Positions 1-21,475 of a stretch of DNA of 64,000 nt are shown one piece after another. The translations under genes and the position numbers were made by a program. Each line of letters starts with the position of its first letter. Positions within the stretch are counted from its first letter, which is position 1. The stretch spans positions 12,648,001 to 12,712,000 of the forward strand of contig CAVNZM010000002.1 in assembly GCA_963693365.1 (NCBI GenBank), written 5' to 3'. Source of the DNA: Amoebidium appalachense (Eukaryota; Ichthyosporea). A model generated the notes under the pieces. The model saw only the letters and a list, made by a program, of their open reading frames with translations, was not told the DNA's origin and searched no databases.

Positions 1-378
1 TTTGATTATACAAATGTATAGTAGTAGTTACCTAGGTGACGTGGTCCGGTTGATCAGTGACCCTGAAGAGGTTGAAATGTGTGACTAGATTTGGCCTACA
101 GTGCTGGCCAGCTCACTTACTCACCCCCCTTTCTCGATTCTCCCCGCCCCCTCCCCCACCCCCTTCCCCCCCTCCCCCATCTCGCCTACTACATACCTCA
201 TACCCTCGTCCCCCTCCTCCCTACTTCCGTTTCCTCCCTCCCCCTCCCCCCTCCCCCCCCCGCTTCCCACCCCTCCCCCCCCCCCCCCCCCCCCCCCCCC
301 CCGCCCCTCCGCCCCGCCCCCCCCCCTCTCCCCCCTTCCCCCCCCCCCCCTTCTCCCCGTATCTCCCCCCTTCCACAG

Positions 379-9023
<8,645 letters not shown>

Positions 9024-9645
9024 GATTTTCAAAAAGCACGAAATTTCGCTCTTTATCACTTATCGTTATGACTGAGCATGAGCAGCGTTACATAAATACG
9101 GCTTGGTACGGAGCGGCATTAAATTCCATTAAAATCGATATGGTTTCTTTTTCCTGTTTCCCTACTGATCTAGAGTGCCACGGTTTACTGTCACCGGCGC
9201 GCACAATCGATCACGAACCCGAAGGATTCCCCCACCTGCTGTACATTGTTTTATTTTTTTTTCGCGGTGGGGGCCCCCACTTGATCCAGTTATTAAACAA
9301 AGATATTCCCCGGATTTCTTTGCTAATCCTAGCTAGACCGCGGTCTGATAATACTCATCAGCCGCTCGCGTACGCTTAATTGTGTATCTAAGTAATAATT
9401 AATATTATTAGATATTATGGTTTCCAGTGCAACCTTGGATATACGGCACACTGAAGTTGTACGTTGTCTTTGTCATGGCAATGGATATCGATATTTTGCC
9501 ATGTGCCATATGATGAGATCTGCCCCCTTTAAGCTATGATCCCCCCCCCCCCCCCCTCCCCCCCCTCCCCCCCCCCCCCCCAAACACACACATACACACA
9601 CGTGCACACACATATGTGTGTACACACGTATGCACACGCGCGCAC

Positions 9646-9701
<56 letters not shown>

Positions 9702-9850
9702 ACCCACCTACCCACCCACCACCACCACCAGCCCATCCCTTCATTTAAAAGTATTGATCAGAAGGTCTGGGAACGTGCAAGGGGTCTCCCATCCAGAAAA
9801 TAATTTGAATATGATAATGTCGCTTGAAAGCTTGACACCTTTTCTTTTCT

Positions 9851-9851
<1 letters not shown>

Positions 9852-9928
<77 letters not shown>

Positions 9929-10209
9929 GGGGGGGAGGGGGGGGGGGGGGGAGGGGGGGGTTTGAATGCGTCAAAAAGTACGAAGTACACAAGAACAAAC
10001 GGATAACACGATGCAGAATGCAAGCCATACATAAAGAGTATGCATAATAAGCAGAGCCCATCCTCAGGGGGGGCCCACGTCATCCACAGTACCCGAGTTT
10101 CGACCTATTCCCCTCGTTAACGAAACCCAACTCAGATACTGTTTCACTTGAACATGGGTAGGTCACCCGTCTTGATCAGAGACGAGCAGGGTTGCTTATG
10201 CAGGCAAGG
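9852..10209 (-). mobile_element. Dispersed retroelement-like repeat with poly-C/(AAC)n/poly-A tail
   Basis: In the minus orientation the body (10209 to 9961) ends in CGCATTCAAA, then a C-rich run, then about a dozen AAC units, then about 44 A. The body matches sequences in the Sec10 introns: 38919-38631 over its full length, and 37078-36990 and 42641-42738 over the last roughly 90 bases. The shared 3' end and varying 5' end are what 5'-truncated non-LTR or SINE copies look like. There is no coding capacity. No target-site duplication was identified by eye. Confidence 0.6.
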
Positions 10210-10854
10210 GCAGTGGGAAAGGCCGGGGGTTAAAGTTGCAGCAGTAAGCAGAAGCAAGAAAAATATAGATAGGAACTCAGGAGACGGGGCTTCTAGGAAG
10301 CTCCCCCGTCGATACCTAAGTCGATACTTCCCTGGCTAACATACTACACCAGCTGAAAAGAATTAAGTCCCGAAGGCCGCAGAATTCGCAATCAGAGGGG
10401 AAAATATGAGATTTGACCCACGCCGCAGGGTAGTAACACGCTTACTAGGGCGGAACTTTATCGTCTTCGAACGGAAAGCTATGCCCCCGGATGTCAGCCG
10501 GAAATATGGTATCACCCATTGCTTTGGGCTTGAAAAAAGCCAAACCGATAGTCCGAGTTATGTTACGCCGGCGGGTAACATGCCGCATGGGTTCCAAGGG
10601 AGCTGTCGCCAACAGAGCGGTGTGTGCATGCGTGCGCGTAACGCAATGTGTGAATTCGAAGTGTGTCTATAGCTATGAAAGGGGGTATGCAGAAGTGGAC
10701 AGATGAAGTGTGTGGAGAGAAAAACAGTAAGAAGAAAAGTAGACACCGGTATGTGCAACCCCGCACAACATACACACACACACACACACATAAATAAGCA
10801 AAGATTACAGGTAAATCAACCAGAACAACAAATGACAAGCAAAACAACAGGCGC

Positions 10855-10857
<3 letters not shown>

Positions 10858-10926
<69 letters not shown>
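10858..10926. repeat. (GA)n microsatellite
   Basis: About 34 GA units, followed by GGT and G-rich sequence. Confidence 0.9.
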
Positions 10927-10930
<4 letters not shown>

Positions 10931-12338
10931 GGGGGAGGGGGGAAGGGGGTCTTAGGGAGGGGGGGGGGGGGGGGAAGAGATCATTAGGAGTCCCACGGCC
11001 GGTCCACCGTTTTTTTTTTTTTTTTTTTTTTTGGGGGGGGAGGGGGATCAATGGCTTAGGGGGGGTTGGGGGAAGGGGGGGGGGGGGGGGGGGGGGGGGG
11101 GGATCCATTTCATAAGGGGCATAGCTATATAGCTTGTAAGCCCCGGTTCGGACAGCTACCACGTATGTGATAGAAAAAACTGCTTTCGATAGTAGTGTGC
11201 GCACGCCCGGTCGATCCATATTCAACTTACCTACCAAGTTTCGAAGTCCGGCAACGTTCTGTGGCCGGAAGGAATGTACTTTTACAATTAGTTAGAACTC
11301 GATCGACTCTCGTTCCATGCCCGACTGAATGTGGTCTGACAGTTTGTATATGTCACATGTACAGAACATAGGTACTTGGTATAATATGCATGCACGGCCA
11401 GTTTAGCAGGCAGGGAGCTGCTAATAAGACAGTGCAGTACACTAATAGTAGTTACGCAATTGGGCATGCACTCGGATATCAGATATTACTGAAACTGCCA
11501 CTCTTTAGTACTGTAGATGTACCCACTGCAGCACGGTATTGTGACTGGGCACTACTCATACGCCGTGTACATGTCGCCTGCCTGCGGCAACATACAAGGT
11601 ATGTTGAGCCGGGCCGCCGGGGAGACAGCACTCAAAGTGACTCCTGCGGCCTTACATATGCAATGGCCAGCACTTGAACTATCGCAGCACTGTTGATATC
11701 ACTGTCAACGATGTTATTATGGCATTTTTTTGTAGTAGGACTCACAGTGAGCAGTGTAGGGACTGGTCAAACACTCCCCGAAACTAGGCTATCCGAGGCA
11801 CCGTACGGTAATCTCGACTGGTTATCTCTATTGTAAGTTATAACGACCCAGCTATACTAAAAGATAACAACCATCATACGTATACGGTATGTCATGAGTC
11901 ATGACTCATGATGATGCTAACTCTCCGAAGTGATCGGCGGATCGCTCAAGTTTGAACCAGTACTTGATTCTGGAATGGGTCAGTCAACTTTCGTGATGCA
12001 TATGCTGCATTGAGTCAGCTGCCATTAAATGTGCACACACTACAACGTGTGTTCATACGTTTAGTAAATAGACGTTTTATTCGAGGTGTTTCGTCTGTAG
12101 CTAGAGTTTTTCTGTCTAGAAAAGGTCCATTTTCTTTTGTTTTGAATCAAGGATTCAAGATCCCCTGTCTCGGCTTTGACACACGCACCGAGCACCACCA
12201 ACCAGCTATCTATATCAGCCTATATGATCATCGAGAATTTGGATTGAGTCGACTCATCAGGGGGTGTAGCCAGGTAGTGCAGAAGATTCTATTGTAATAA
12301 ATAGAGACATTTCTTTTTAAAATAAAATATAAAAATGT

Positions 12339-12388
<50 letters not shown>
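12339..12388. repeat. Run of 50 consecutive G
   Basis: A pure G homopolymer in otherwise AT-rich, repeat-poor intergenic DNA. It is potentially G-quadruplex forming. The exact length is doubtful because homopolymers of this size are hard to sequence. Confidence 0.85.
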
Positions 12389-12390
<2 letters not shown>

Positions 12391-13700
12391 TTAATTTAGC
12401 AGCAATCGTATTGCAGTGCAGTGCACACACTACTGATTAGCTGTGCCCTGTTTTGTTCACGCGATGTTCGGTTTAAATTTGCATGTGCCACTGCCAATGA
12501 TCGCGAGAATTTGAAAAAACGCTGCGCCTACCAATAACATGGCGCCATTTAGAAATCGGAACCCCACGCAGGTGGCCAATGTGAATCCCCTGTGATCAGA
12601 CGTGCACAATTCCACACTCGAAAAATTGGCAGTTTCAGGCACTTTCAGGTTGAGCCTGGAAATTTGACCTATATGCCACCTGAATTATTTTATATTATCA
12701 GGCAATATTTATTGTGTATATATTTTTAATCTTAATCAGGGAAAATGTGCCTAGTTTAACTTAGCTCCCTGGGCAGCAAGACTTTTCAAGAAATTTGGCC
12801 ATCTAACAGAGGGGGGTCTCAGTTAAATTTAACAGATGTCGTCATCAACGGGCCGGGCCATTCCTTCGTGAACTGTTTATGATTACAGTTCTAGACATGT
12901 GGATGTCTAGAGATGTGTCTATAAATAATGGTAACAATTTATATTCTAAATTTTCTGTGCATTAGTTAAGCTTATTTTTGCTAATAGAAAAAAAAGTTAA
13001 GACTAGCAACAAAAACGTTTAGAAAACGGTATCAATACCGTGTTCACAACATTGGAGTTTGGGGGATCTATTGTAAACTCTGATTGGTCAAGCTCATAGA
13101 ACAAGATGTGTAAAAATCCATGTCCAGCCATAATTCAGGCCATGTACATAGGTCGACAGTCTGACGGTTCTGCAAAAACCATTCAATCTATGGCCGCTAC
13201 ACGAGCACACACACACATGCACATGAACGCAGGTACATTAGCAAACGCACACACACTCTATTGACACACACGCACGCACATACACGTGTACACGCGCACG
13301 CACGCACGCAAACACACACACAGGCACATACATGTGTAGGCATGCGCACACACGCACATTGTCAAACGTGCACATACCCCCTCTCTCATGATTAGCCATA
13401 TATGCACACACAGTTGCAGTACTAGTGACACACATATAGTTATACATTGCGCATGTACATGTATATGCACATATATATGCATGCATACGTGCGTGCATAC
13501 GGCATACATATGTGGCGCTGTTGCCCGCTGGCAACACATGTAAGCTCTTGCACATGCAGCCATAATTATCTGTAGAGTTGATAATAAGCAATTTGAGTTA
13601 GCACTGACAGGCACCTTAGAGCTTAAGTTTTCTGAGAAAGCTGAGAAAACATTACACATAATAATGGACTTTGTGGAGCTTTCTACACACGGTAGTTCAT

Positions 13701-15182
13701 ATGCATCGATATCAATTAGCGTGCACCACGCGCACGCCGCGTGACCGTGGCACAACAACAAACGTAACTCGCTTGCCTAATTCACGTCTATTAAAAACAG
13801 CCACTATGAAAGCTTATCAAAACCAACACCGTTATTATGAATCTAACGTGCTTGCGTACGACAGTGTCGCGTCATTTGCCGATGGTTTCGAACAGTTGTT
13901 CGTGGCAATACCAAGCGAATACACCACGAAAAACCTCCACATCGATATCTCACCATTCGCTGGTATTTGTGACCCATTGGTGTTTGCCTGCCCGACACCG
14001 GCCAGCCCCATGTTCTCGGACTCTGACTTCGAGAACTCATGCACACGGAGTCCTGCACCACCCGACAGCATGCAATCAAGACTCGAGCCGTCGACACAGC
14101 CCGAGAAAATTTGCGCTGTGCACGAGTCTCAGAGCCACGCGATTAAATTTTCTACCGCAACGGCGGACTGCACATGCACCAGAGTTGTTCCCCCCATAGC
14201 AAGCAGTTTTGGGCCCACTACTAATGCACCATTTACGGCAACTTCGGCTTATGCTAATAGCGACGAAATTTCTAGAAATGTGAACTGTGCACCGCTCATT
14301 CGTTCTTCCAAATCAGCAGGCAAAACTACATCCGCAACCAAGGTCAAGGTTTCCAACGTAAATTCAATCAAGTCGCTTGCTAGCCCTCATTCATGGATCA
14401 GCCAGGCGGATTCAGCGTATGCGTCAGCTATCGGTACGGCCGCGCATGAGTCCCATACCAGCCATGAATATGGCTCATATATATGTGACCCGCTATCAAG
14501 GACTAACCTGGCGTCACAAGGCGGAGAAACATTATCATCACCCATGGCCACAACGGGGATCATCGATTGGGTAGAGGTCGAGTATCCACCACCACCAAAC
14601 AAGCGTGTTCATACTACGAATACAGCACCGATTCCTCGCCGAAAGAACGACGGTAACGATGCAAAACGAGCCCATCCACTGCGCATACTTCCACCAACCG
14701 TTCCTACGTCATGGCCGAGTTTCGACCCTTTGCATCCCGAATTACCACCATTACCGCCAAAGTTATTCACAGTGAATGCTACAAAGGAACATGAAACGAG
14801 TCTTGGTAGGGTTAACAACCTTCGCCGTAGACTTCGCGGAGAAGAGGCAAAGCGGCTCGCGCGCGAGCACTCGGCCCGTTCACGCGAAAGACGAAAAGAA
14901 CACAGACAATCCTTGGAGGGTCACGTTACGGCGAAGATCGAAAAGTGCAAACGTATGGCTGAAAAAGTGGCGGCAATCGAAGAGGAGGCAAAGAATTTGC
15001 GGCAGGGAATAGTTTCCGTGGCGTGGGAGAAGTATGAAAAGGCGCGGGAAGACCCTTCGTTCATGGTGACAGCGTTAACGGCCATGGCGCAGGTGCATGC
15101 AATAGGTACCTACCAGTGCCCTGTTTCTTCGGCCCGCGAGAAATTACAGGAGACGAGATATGCGGCCATTCGTCCAAAATGA
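13701..15182 (+). CDS. Intronless protein with C-terminal bZIP-like domain (possible transcription factor)
   Basis: About 493 aa from the first ATG at 13701; another in-frame ATG lies at 13807. Residues 1 to about 360 are Ser/Thr/Pro-rich and look disordered. The C-terminal part has a basic stretch, REHSARSRERRKEHRQ, followed by a helix. Aligned to bZIP basic regions it fits N-x7-R-x9-L spacing: the usual Asn is Ala387, the invariant Arg is Arg395, and the heptad positions are Leu405, Lys412, Met419, Ile426 and Leu433. So the register is that of a leucine zipper, but the DNA-contacting Asn is missing and one heptad is charged. By family knowledge a bZIP would dimerise and bind DNA in the nucleus; with the Asn lost, altered specificity or a non-DNA-binding partner role is possible. 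The flanks are repeat-poor, unlike the intron-rich genes here. It could instead be an unrelated coiled coil. Confidence 0.6.
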   Translation: MHRYQLACTTRTPRDRGTTTNVTRLPNSRLLKTATMKAYQNQHRYYESNVLAYDSVASFADGFEQLFVAIPSEYTTKNLHIDISPFAGICDPLVFACPTPASPMFSDSDFENSCTRSPAPPDSMQSRLEPSTQPEKICAVHESQSHAIKFSTATADCTCTRVVPPIASSFGPTTNAPFTATSAYANSDEISRNVNCAPLIRSSKSAGKTTSATKVKVSNVNSIKSLASPHSWISQADSAYASAIGTAAHESHTSHEYGSYICDPLSRTNLASQGGETLSSPMATTGIIDWVEVEYPPPPNKRVHTTNTAPIPRRKNDGNDAKRAHPLRILPPTVPTSWPSFDPLHPELPPLPPKLFTVNATKEHETSLGRVNNLRRRLRGEEAKRLAREHSARSRERRKEHRQSLEGHVTAKIEKCKRMAEKVAAIEEEAKNLRQGIVSVAWEKYEKAREDPSFMVTALTAMAQVHAIGTYQCPVSSAREKLQETRYAAIRPK

Positions 15183-16471
15183 AACGAACCGAAGTTGGTA
15201 GAAGTACAGCTGAGCTGGTCTGAGGGGTATTCTGGAAACTGAAATGGTCCATGGAAGCGATTTGTAGACGGACATGAGTTAGCACCGTGACGTCATGATA
15301 TTGTCCGCCAGTCGTGGCTGCTAGTGGCTATAGGTGTTGTAATTATGATGGCATCTGCATGACTTTTGGCTATTATTAGACTCTGTGCCGCAGGAAAATA
15401 TGGCTGTGAAGTAGTATGTGCATACGTTCAACTGTTGCCTGAATCTGAGTAGCGGGATACTGTGTTGCCGTTGACTCATTCTTTTTCCTTTCATTTTTTA
15501 AGTGCCCGAAATGGTAAAAGGATTGTATACTTCGGAGCTGGTGCCAACACACTGTAGTTATTTTCATCGCATCTGTATTTCATGTATATATTCTTAACCT
15601 TCTTTAGTTCCAGCCCGGATGACATTTTAAAAGCTGTAAATATCAGGAAAGCACATTAATGAGGTATTTGTGTCCTAAACTGTTTCATTTTGAACATAAG
15701 ACTCGGGGAGATAAAGTTCATTCTCCCGTTGGAAACTTTTCTCCCCCTTATTTCATTGACTTACTAGGGTACTATGGAACACAATGATAATGTAACGATT
15801 AGGCTCAGCTGGCAGCTGCAGTTATGTGCAACATAAATTGAAGCTGAGAAAGGGGAACGAGCCATGCATATTTACTGTACAAGATTTCTGCTGCGGTTCA
15901 GCCTAGGATTTAGACCGGAAGGCTTTGCAAACATGGTTAAAATTCTCTTCACGTTGCAATTGAAATTAAGGGTAAAATCACTCCGAATGCCAGAGTGCCA
16001 CGTTGCTGCATTTTCTAAGTTTTCTCTGATATATCATCATTCTATCATGCCCGGACAATATTACCGTAACGGTTCTCATTTTTTTTTCATCTTTAATTCT
16101 TTCAACTTGTGCATAACGGCAAGAAGCTTTTCCTAAAATTATTTATACCTATGACAAGTATCGGATATAACCCAAGTTGCCACCGCCTGTTCGATTTTAG
16201 AGCTGCCTGCATATCATCCTCGGAAAACCTCTCCCCTCCTCCCCCTCCCTTCCCCCCCCCCTCTCTCTCTCCAACCCCCCCCCCCCCCCCCCCCTTCCCC
16301 CCCCCCTCCCCTCCCCCACTCCCTCCCCCCCCCCTCCCCCCTCCCCCCGGCCTGCAACGGTTGCTCTCGATCCCTATTAACCACCCTAGGCCTTGCTGCT
16401 GACTCCAAGTCCCAAATTAACAATATAGTCCTCTCCATACGCCCACCGTTCTCCTGTCCCCTTCGTGATTA

Positions 16472-16515
<44 letters not shown>

Positions 16516-16610
16516 TTCCCCCCCCCCACACACACACACCCACCCCACCCCTTCTCGCCTCCCCAACACACACGCATAGTTCCCCTCCTCCCCCTCCCCC
16601 TCCCCCCTCC

Positions 16611-16641
<31 letters not shown>

Positions 16642-16966
16642 ATCCTCCCCCCTTGCCCTTCCCCTCCACCCCGTTCCCCATCCCCTTGCCCCCTCCCCGA
16701 GGATTATCCCCCCCCCCCCCCCCCCCTCCCCTCCTCCCTCCCCCGCCCCCTGGCGCCAAAACATTTATTAACTCTAGTGATTGGGGGGAAGGGGGGAGGG
16801 GGGGGGGGAGGGCCCGGGTGGGAGGGGGGCTGAAGGCCGTGAAGGGGAAGAACGAAAGACAAGAAGAAAAGAAGGAAATGTTCAGTCCACAACAACTGTT
16901 GAAGGACCCCCTTCCCTCCCTCCCTCCCCCCCTCCCCCCTCCCCCTCCCCCTCCCCCCCCCCCCCC

Positions 16967-16999
<33 letters not shown>

Positions 17000-17678
17000 C
17001 CTATGACACACCATCCCTCCCTTCCACCTCACACATCACGTTTTGCAGTGCGCGTCAACCCTCAAATCCGCCTCCCCTTCCCCCCCTCCCCCTCCCCCCC
17101 CCCCCCCCCCCGTCATCCCCCACCCAACCCCCCTTCCCTCCCCCCTCCCCCCCCCCCCCCCACCCGCCCGCCTCAACCTGCCCGACCACCACAAAGACGG
17201 CCACCATCACTTCTACCTAGAGGTCATGGGGGTAAAAAATATTGGTGGGTAAGTACACCCTAGGCCGAAAATATGTTCCCTGCGATAAGTCTAGTAATAC
17301 AAGTAGGTCTGTGCGCCGGCTGTCGCCGGCGCCAAAACATAACGAGACAGTTATGGATGTTGGGTTGAGTGGTTGTTACCTCCCTCCCCCCTCCCCCCCC
17401 CCCCCCCCCCCCTCCCTGGCCCCCCCGCCTCACGCTTCCCCCCCCCCCGGCCCCCCCCCCCCCTGGCCCCCCCCGCCTCACGCTTCCCCCCCCCCCCCCC
17501 CCCCCCCCCCAATCTTGCAGTTGCCGGATCTGCCAAATGTTATGACCCTTTTCCCTTTCATTTAACCCCCCCCCCCCCCCCCCCCCATTCCCCTCCCCTC
17601 CCCCCCCCCCCCCCTCCCCTTTCTTGCCCCCCTCCCACGGGGGACCCTGGGCAGTGGCGGCGGTTGCACACTATGTAT

Positions 17679-17722
<44 letters not shown>

Positions 17723-18116
17723 TCGAAATTGCAAAGTAAGGGGATGGGTATGAGCAAATGACGTGTGTGTGTGTGCATGTTTGTGTGTGTGTGAATGTGT
17801 GTGTGTGGGCCAAGTGAAGGTTGTATGCGTTTTTGTCTTCTTAGTTGTTTTTGTATTCTATTCGATTATTACTTTGTGTGTACATGTGGAAAAAAAACAA
17901 ATAACAAAAAATTACCAATGACCACCGCCCAGCTTGAATCACCCTAGCTCTAGTGTAAAAAAATAATCATTATCAGCCACATTGAACCCTTCTAGTACAG
18001 TGACACTCGCCCTAAATGTCATATTCACATTACTGAGTTGATTTAGTTGTGTTTTCTACTCTATTTTTTCCCAAAAACTGTCTGCCTATAGCTATTAAAC
18101 ATTAAAATGTACATGT

Positions 18117-18150
18117 GTTTGTGTGTGTGTGTGTGTGTGTGCCACAGGCC

Positions 18151-18208
<58 letters not shown>
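18117..18208. repeat. (GT)n microsatellite, interrupted
   Basis: Two GT blocks separated by CCACAGGCCGG. Confidence 0.9.
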
Positions 18209-18210
<2 letters not shown>

Positions 18211-18851
18211 ATATAGAATTTACCGTCCTCATCCTTGTGTCCCCCTAAACCGGTGTTAGCAGACCTTTGAGGTTTTTGTGATTGGATTGGTAGTTCTATT
18301 GCATTAAAAGTTTCAAAATGTCGTTGTACCAATGATCTAGTACTTCGTAAAAAAAATGTCGCCGAATTTCTCTAAAAAAAGTGCGTTCCATCTGGGTTAG
18401 AAACAAAAACCGTTTTGATACGGGAATCACCTGATCTCTGCCGTCATTCAGCCCAGCGTGTTCACAGTAGACTCCGAAACCGCTGGTTTTTTTCTTTTTA
18501 TTTCAAAGCCCCGAGTACGTACATCCTCGCGGGCCCAACTTTAGGGCACTATATTTCAATTTTCTCATTATCAAATATATAGTTATTTTAGGCTTTTTCA
18601 TTAGTATCTCAAGAATATTAAGCGATTTTGATGTCCAAAAAACAACTAAGCAACGTTTCGATGGTTTTTGATGCCTCATAAAATGGCCTTAGGTCCCCTC
18701 TAAATTCCGGATTTGAGGTCCGGCAAACAACGCATTATATATATAGATAATAGTGTGACAATCGTATGCTGGTAGCTATTCGCAACGGCCAAATGCAGTG
18801 CACCGTGCTGAGTCGACCATATCAGTTCAATCGTTCACATCATTACCCCCC

Positions 18852-18892
<41 letters not shown>

Positions 18893-19932
18893 ACCCACCC
18901 ACCCACCCTCCCCTCCTGCTCCACCCAAGAAGAAAAACACGCACGAATGCACATACACGCGCACGAGTGCGCGCACACACACAAGGCCGTAATTACACCG
19001 TACACACGCACACACACACACACACTCGATGTCTTTCGGCCAATGGGTAGCCATATATGATTTTAAAACATAAAACTAAGAAATGAATGAATATGCCTGC
19101 AAAGTCACCTCCATGTTGCAGGCATAGAGCCAGCCCTTGATAATTTCAGCAATGTGAATTAATGAATGGCAATCCCAATATTTCCCCATGCTGCTCGGCT
19201 TATCACACAGCATCTCCCCCCCCCCTCCCCCCCCCCCCCCCCCCCCCGTCCCTTCTTTTCTCCCTAACCCGCCCACCACCCCGAATGACCTCCCCGCCCC
19301 CCCCCTTCCCCCCCTCCCCCGCCCCCTCCCCCCCTTCTCCCCCCCCCCTCCCCCCACCCCCACCCCACCCTACCCCCACCTCCCCGAACTCCCCCCCTCC
19401 CCCCCCCCCCAACACCACCACCACCACCACAACCTCACCTCCTCCCCCCCGCTCCCCGCCCGCGCGCCCCCAGGAGGGTATGGAGGAGGGGGAGGAAGGG
19501 GGGAGAGGGGGAAGGGGGGGGGGGAGAGGGGAGGGGGGGGAGGGGGGAGGTAAAGTCAGGTGCTGCAACTTTCTGATTACCCAAGGATTCTGAAGTTGCT
19601 ACCCAACAATGACAGTGTGGAAGTGTTTTGCTTTGTAGCTAGTAGCTGATCTGACATGTGCAAAACGGGCGGTAGGGCAGATAATACGTAGAAGAACAGA
19701 AGGGATTATCTGATACCTCTATGGGCAAACATTGTTTTGTTATCGCACACATATGTGTGTGTAAGTGGTTGGGTGGGTGGGTGGGGGGGTAAGTGGGAGG
19801 GAGGGAAGGTGGACGTGTAAGTCAGCGTGTACATGTGTTTGCGGATGCTTAGTATGGCTTGTCGAATGTAGGTTCACTATTTACGCAATTACTATATCCG
19901 ATATTTTTGTGGGTGTTACTTTTCATTTCACA

Positions 19933-19968
<36 letters not shown>

Positions 19969-20164
19969 TCTGCCCCCCCACCCCCCCACCCCCCACCCCC
20001 CACCCCCCCCCCTCCCCCCGCCCCTCGCCCGCCCCCCATTCCGCCGCCGCCTCTCCTCCTCCCCCCCCCCCTGTACCTCCCCCCCCCCCCCCCCCCCCCC
20101 CCCACCCCACCCCACCCCACCCCAAACACCTTTCATCCCTGATATTAACCAATTCGCAAGAAGT

Positions 20165-20195
<31 letters not shown>

Positions 20196-20921
20196 GGGGG
20201 GGAGGGAGAGGGGGGGAGAGGGGGGGGGGGGGGGTAACGTTCACGTGTTTGCCCCTTACTCTCCATATCCTTGACACCAGCTGTAAAAAGAACCTTCAAT
20301 CTGTTTGTGAAAACATCATATCTCATATAAATTCGTAGTACCATTCTATCTTCTAATCAGCAATGATTGAAACATAGGCCGTCAGATCGAAAGGAATGCC
20401 ACGAGAGGGACCAAGGAGGGGGGGGGGGGGGAGGGGGGGGAGGCAGGGTGCATTTTTTTCGGTGGGGGGGGGGGGGGGGGAAGGGGGGGGAAGACGGGTG
20501 GGGGGGTGAGGGGGAGAGGGGGGGGGGGGGGGGGGGGGGGGGGGATGAAGGAAGAGCTGGTGAAGTGAGCTCGAGGGGAGGGGAAGAAGAGTAGGAAAAG
20601 AGGTACCCTTTTTTTGGGTTGTTTTTCAAACCCTCCTTCTCTCAGTTCATTTTTCTGAAGTTCTCCTCCCCGCCCCCCCCCCCCCCCCCCCCCCCCCCTA
20701 TGTACCCCCTCCCCAGGGGGGACCCCCCCGGCCCTTTTGTTTCCTTTTGTCTTATTCGGGGGGAGAGGCCCGGGGAGGGGGGGTGAGGGGGGATGGGGGG
20801 GGGGGGGGGGGGGGAGGAGGGAAGAGGGGAGTGGGAGGGGAGAAGAGGGCTTTATTGTTGCATTACCTTTTCATTGTACGGTGTCTTAGTCTTCAAGACC
20901 GCAGGTACTAATGGGTACCGG

Positions 20922-20923
<2 letters not shown>

Positions 20924-21018
<95 letters not shown>
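20924..21018. repeat. (GT)n microsatellite
   Basis: About 47 GT units, continuing as degenerate TG/TGCG repeats to 21135. Confidence 0.9.
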
Positions 21019-21020
<2 letters not shown>

Positions 21021-21444
21021 TGCCTGTGTGTGTGTGCCTGCACGGTGTGTTTGACAATGTGTATGCGCGCGCGTGTGTGTGTGCATGTGCGTGTGCGTGT
21101 GCGTGTGTGCGCGCGTGCACGGGCGTGTGTGTTACTTGAAGAGGGCCGGGGAAGGAAGGGGCGGGGAGGGGGGGGCGGGGAGGGGGGGAGGGATGGGAGG
21201 GAGGAAGGATAGTTTGTGTCCACCTGAGACCTGTCCTCACTCGCAAAAGCCACATATACATTTCAAAACGGACCTTTCGCTTGTGAATCTCTTCTAAAAT
21301 ACGAAGATCACCTACATCACCACGCCACCGGTACGCACACCACACGGTCATCGGTGGTGCCTGTACACACGCACAACCAGTCCCGGGAGGCCCCCCCCCC
21401 CCCCCCCCCCCCCCCCCGCTCTCTTTCTCTCTCAGGCTCCCCCC

Positions 21445-21475
<31 letters not shown>

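Larger units (their letters stand above)
9024..13700. other. Intergenic: ERMARD 3' side to bZIP gene
   Basis: Holds a poly-C/(CA)n cluster (9541-9700), a dispersed element with its tail (9852-10209), a (GA)n tract (10858-10926), T(n)G(n) and poly-G blocks (11010-11102), and an uninterrupted run of 50 G at 12339-12388. From 11110 to 13200 the DNA is otherwise of ordinary composition with no recognisable gene; the open frames there are short and unlike known proteins. A degenerate CA-rich, ACGC-rich patch lies at 13205-13500. No tRNA or rRNA gene was recognised. Confidence 0.6.

Noticed and set aside
17160-17252. Possible exon reading LPDHHKDGHHHFYLEV with a donor-like GTGGGTAAGT
   Set aside because: No matching upstream or downstream exon could be found in phase; noted only within the intergenic description.
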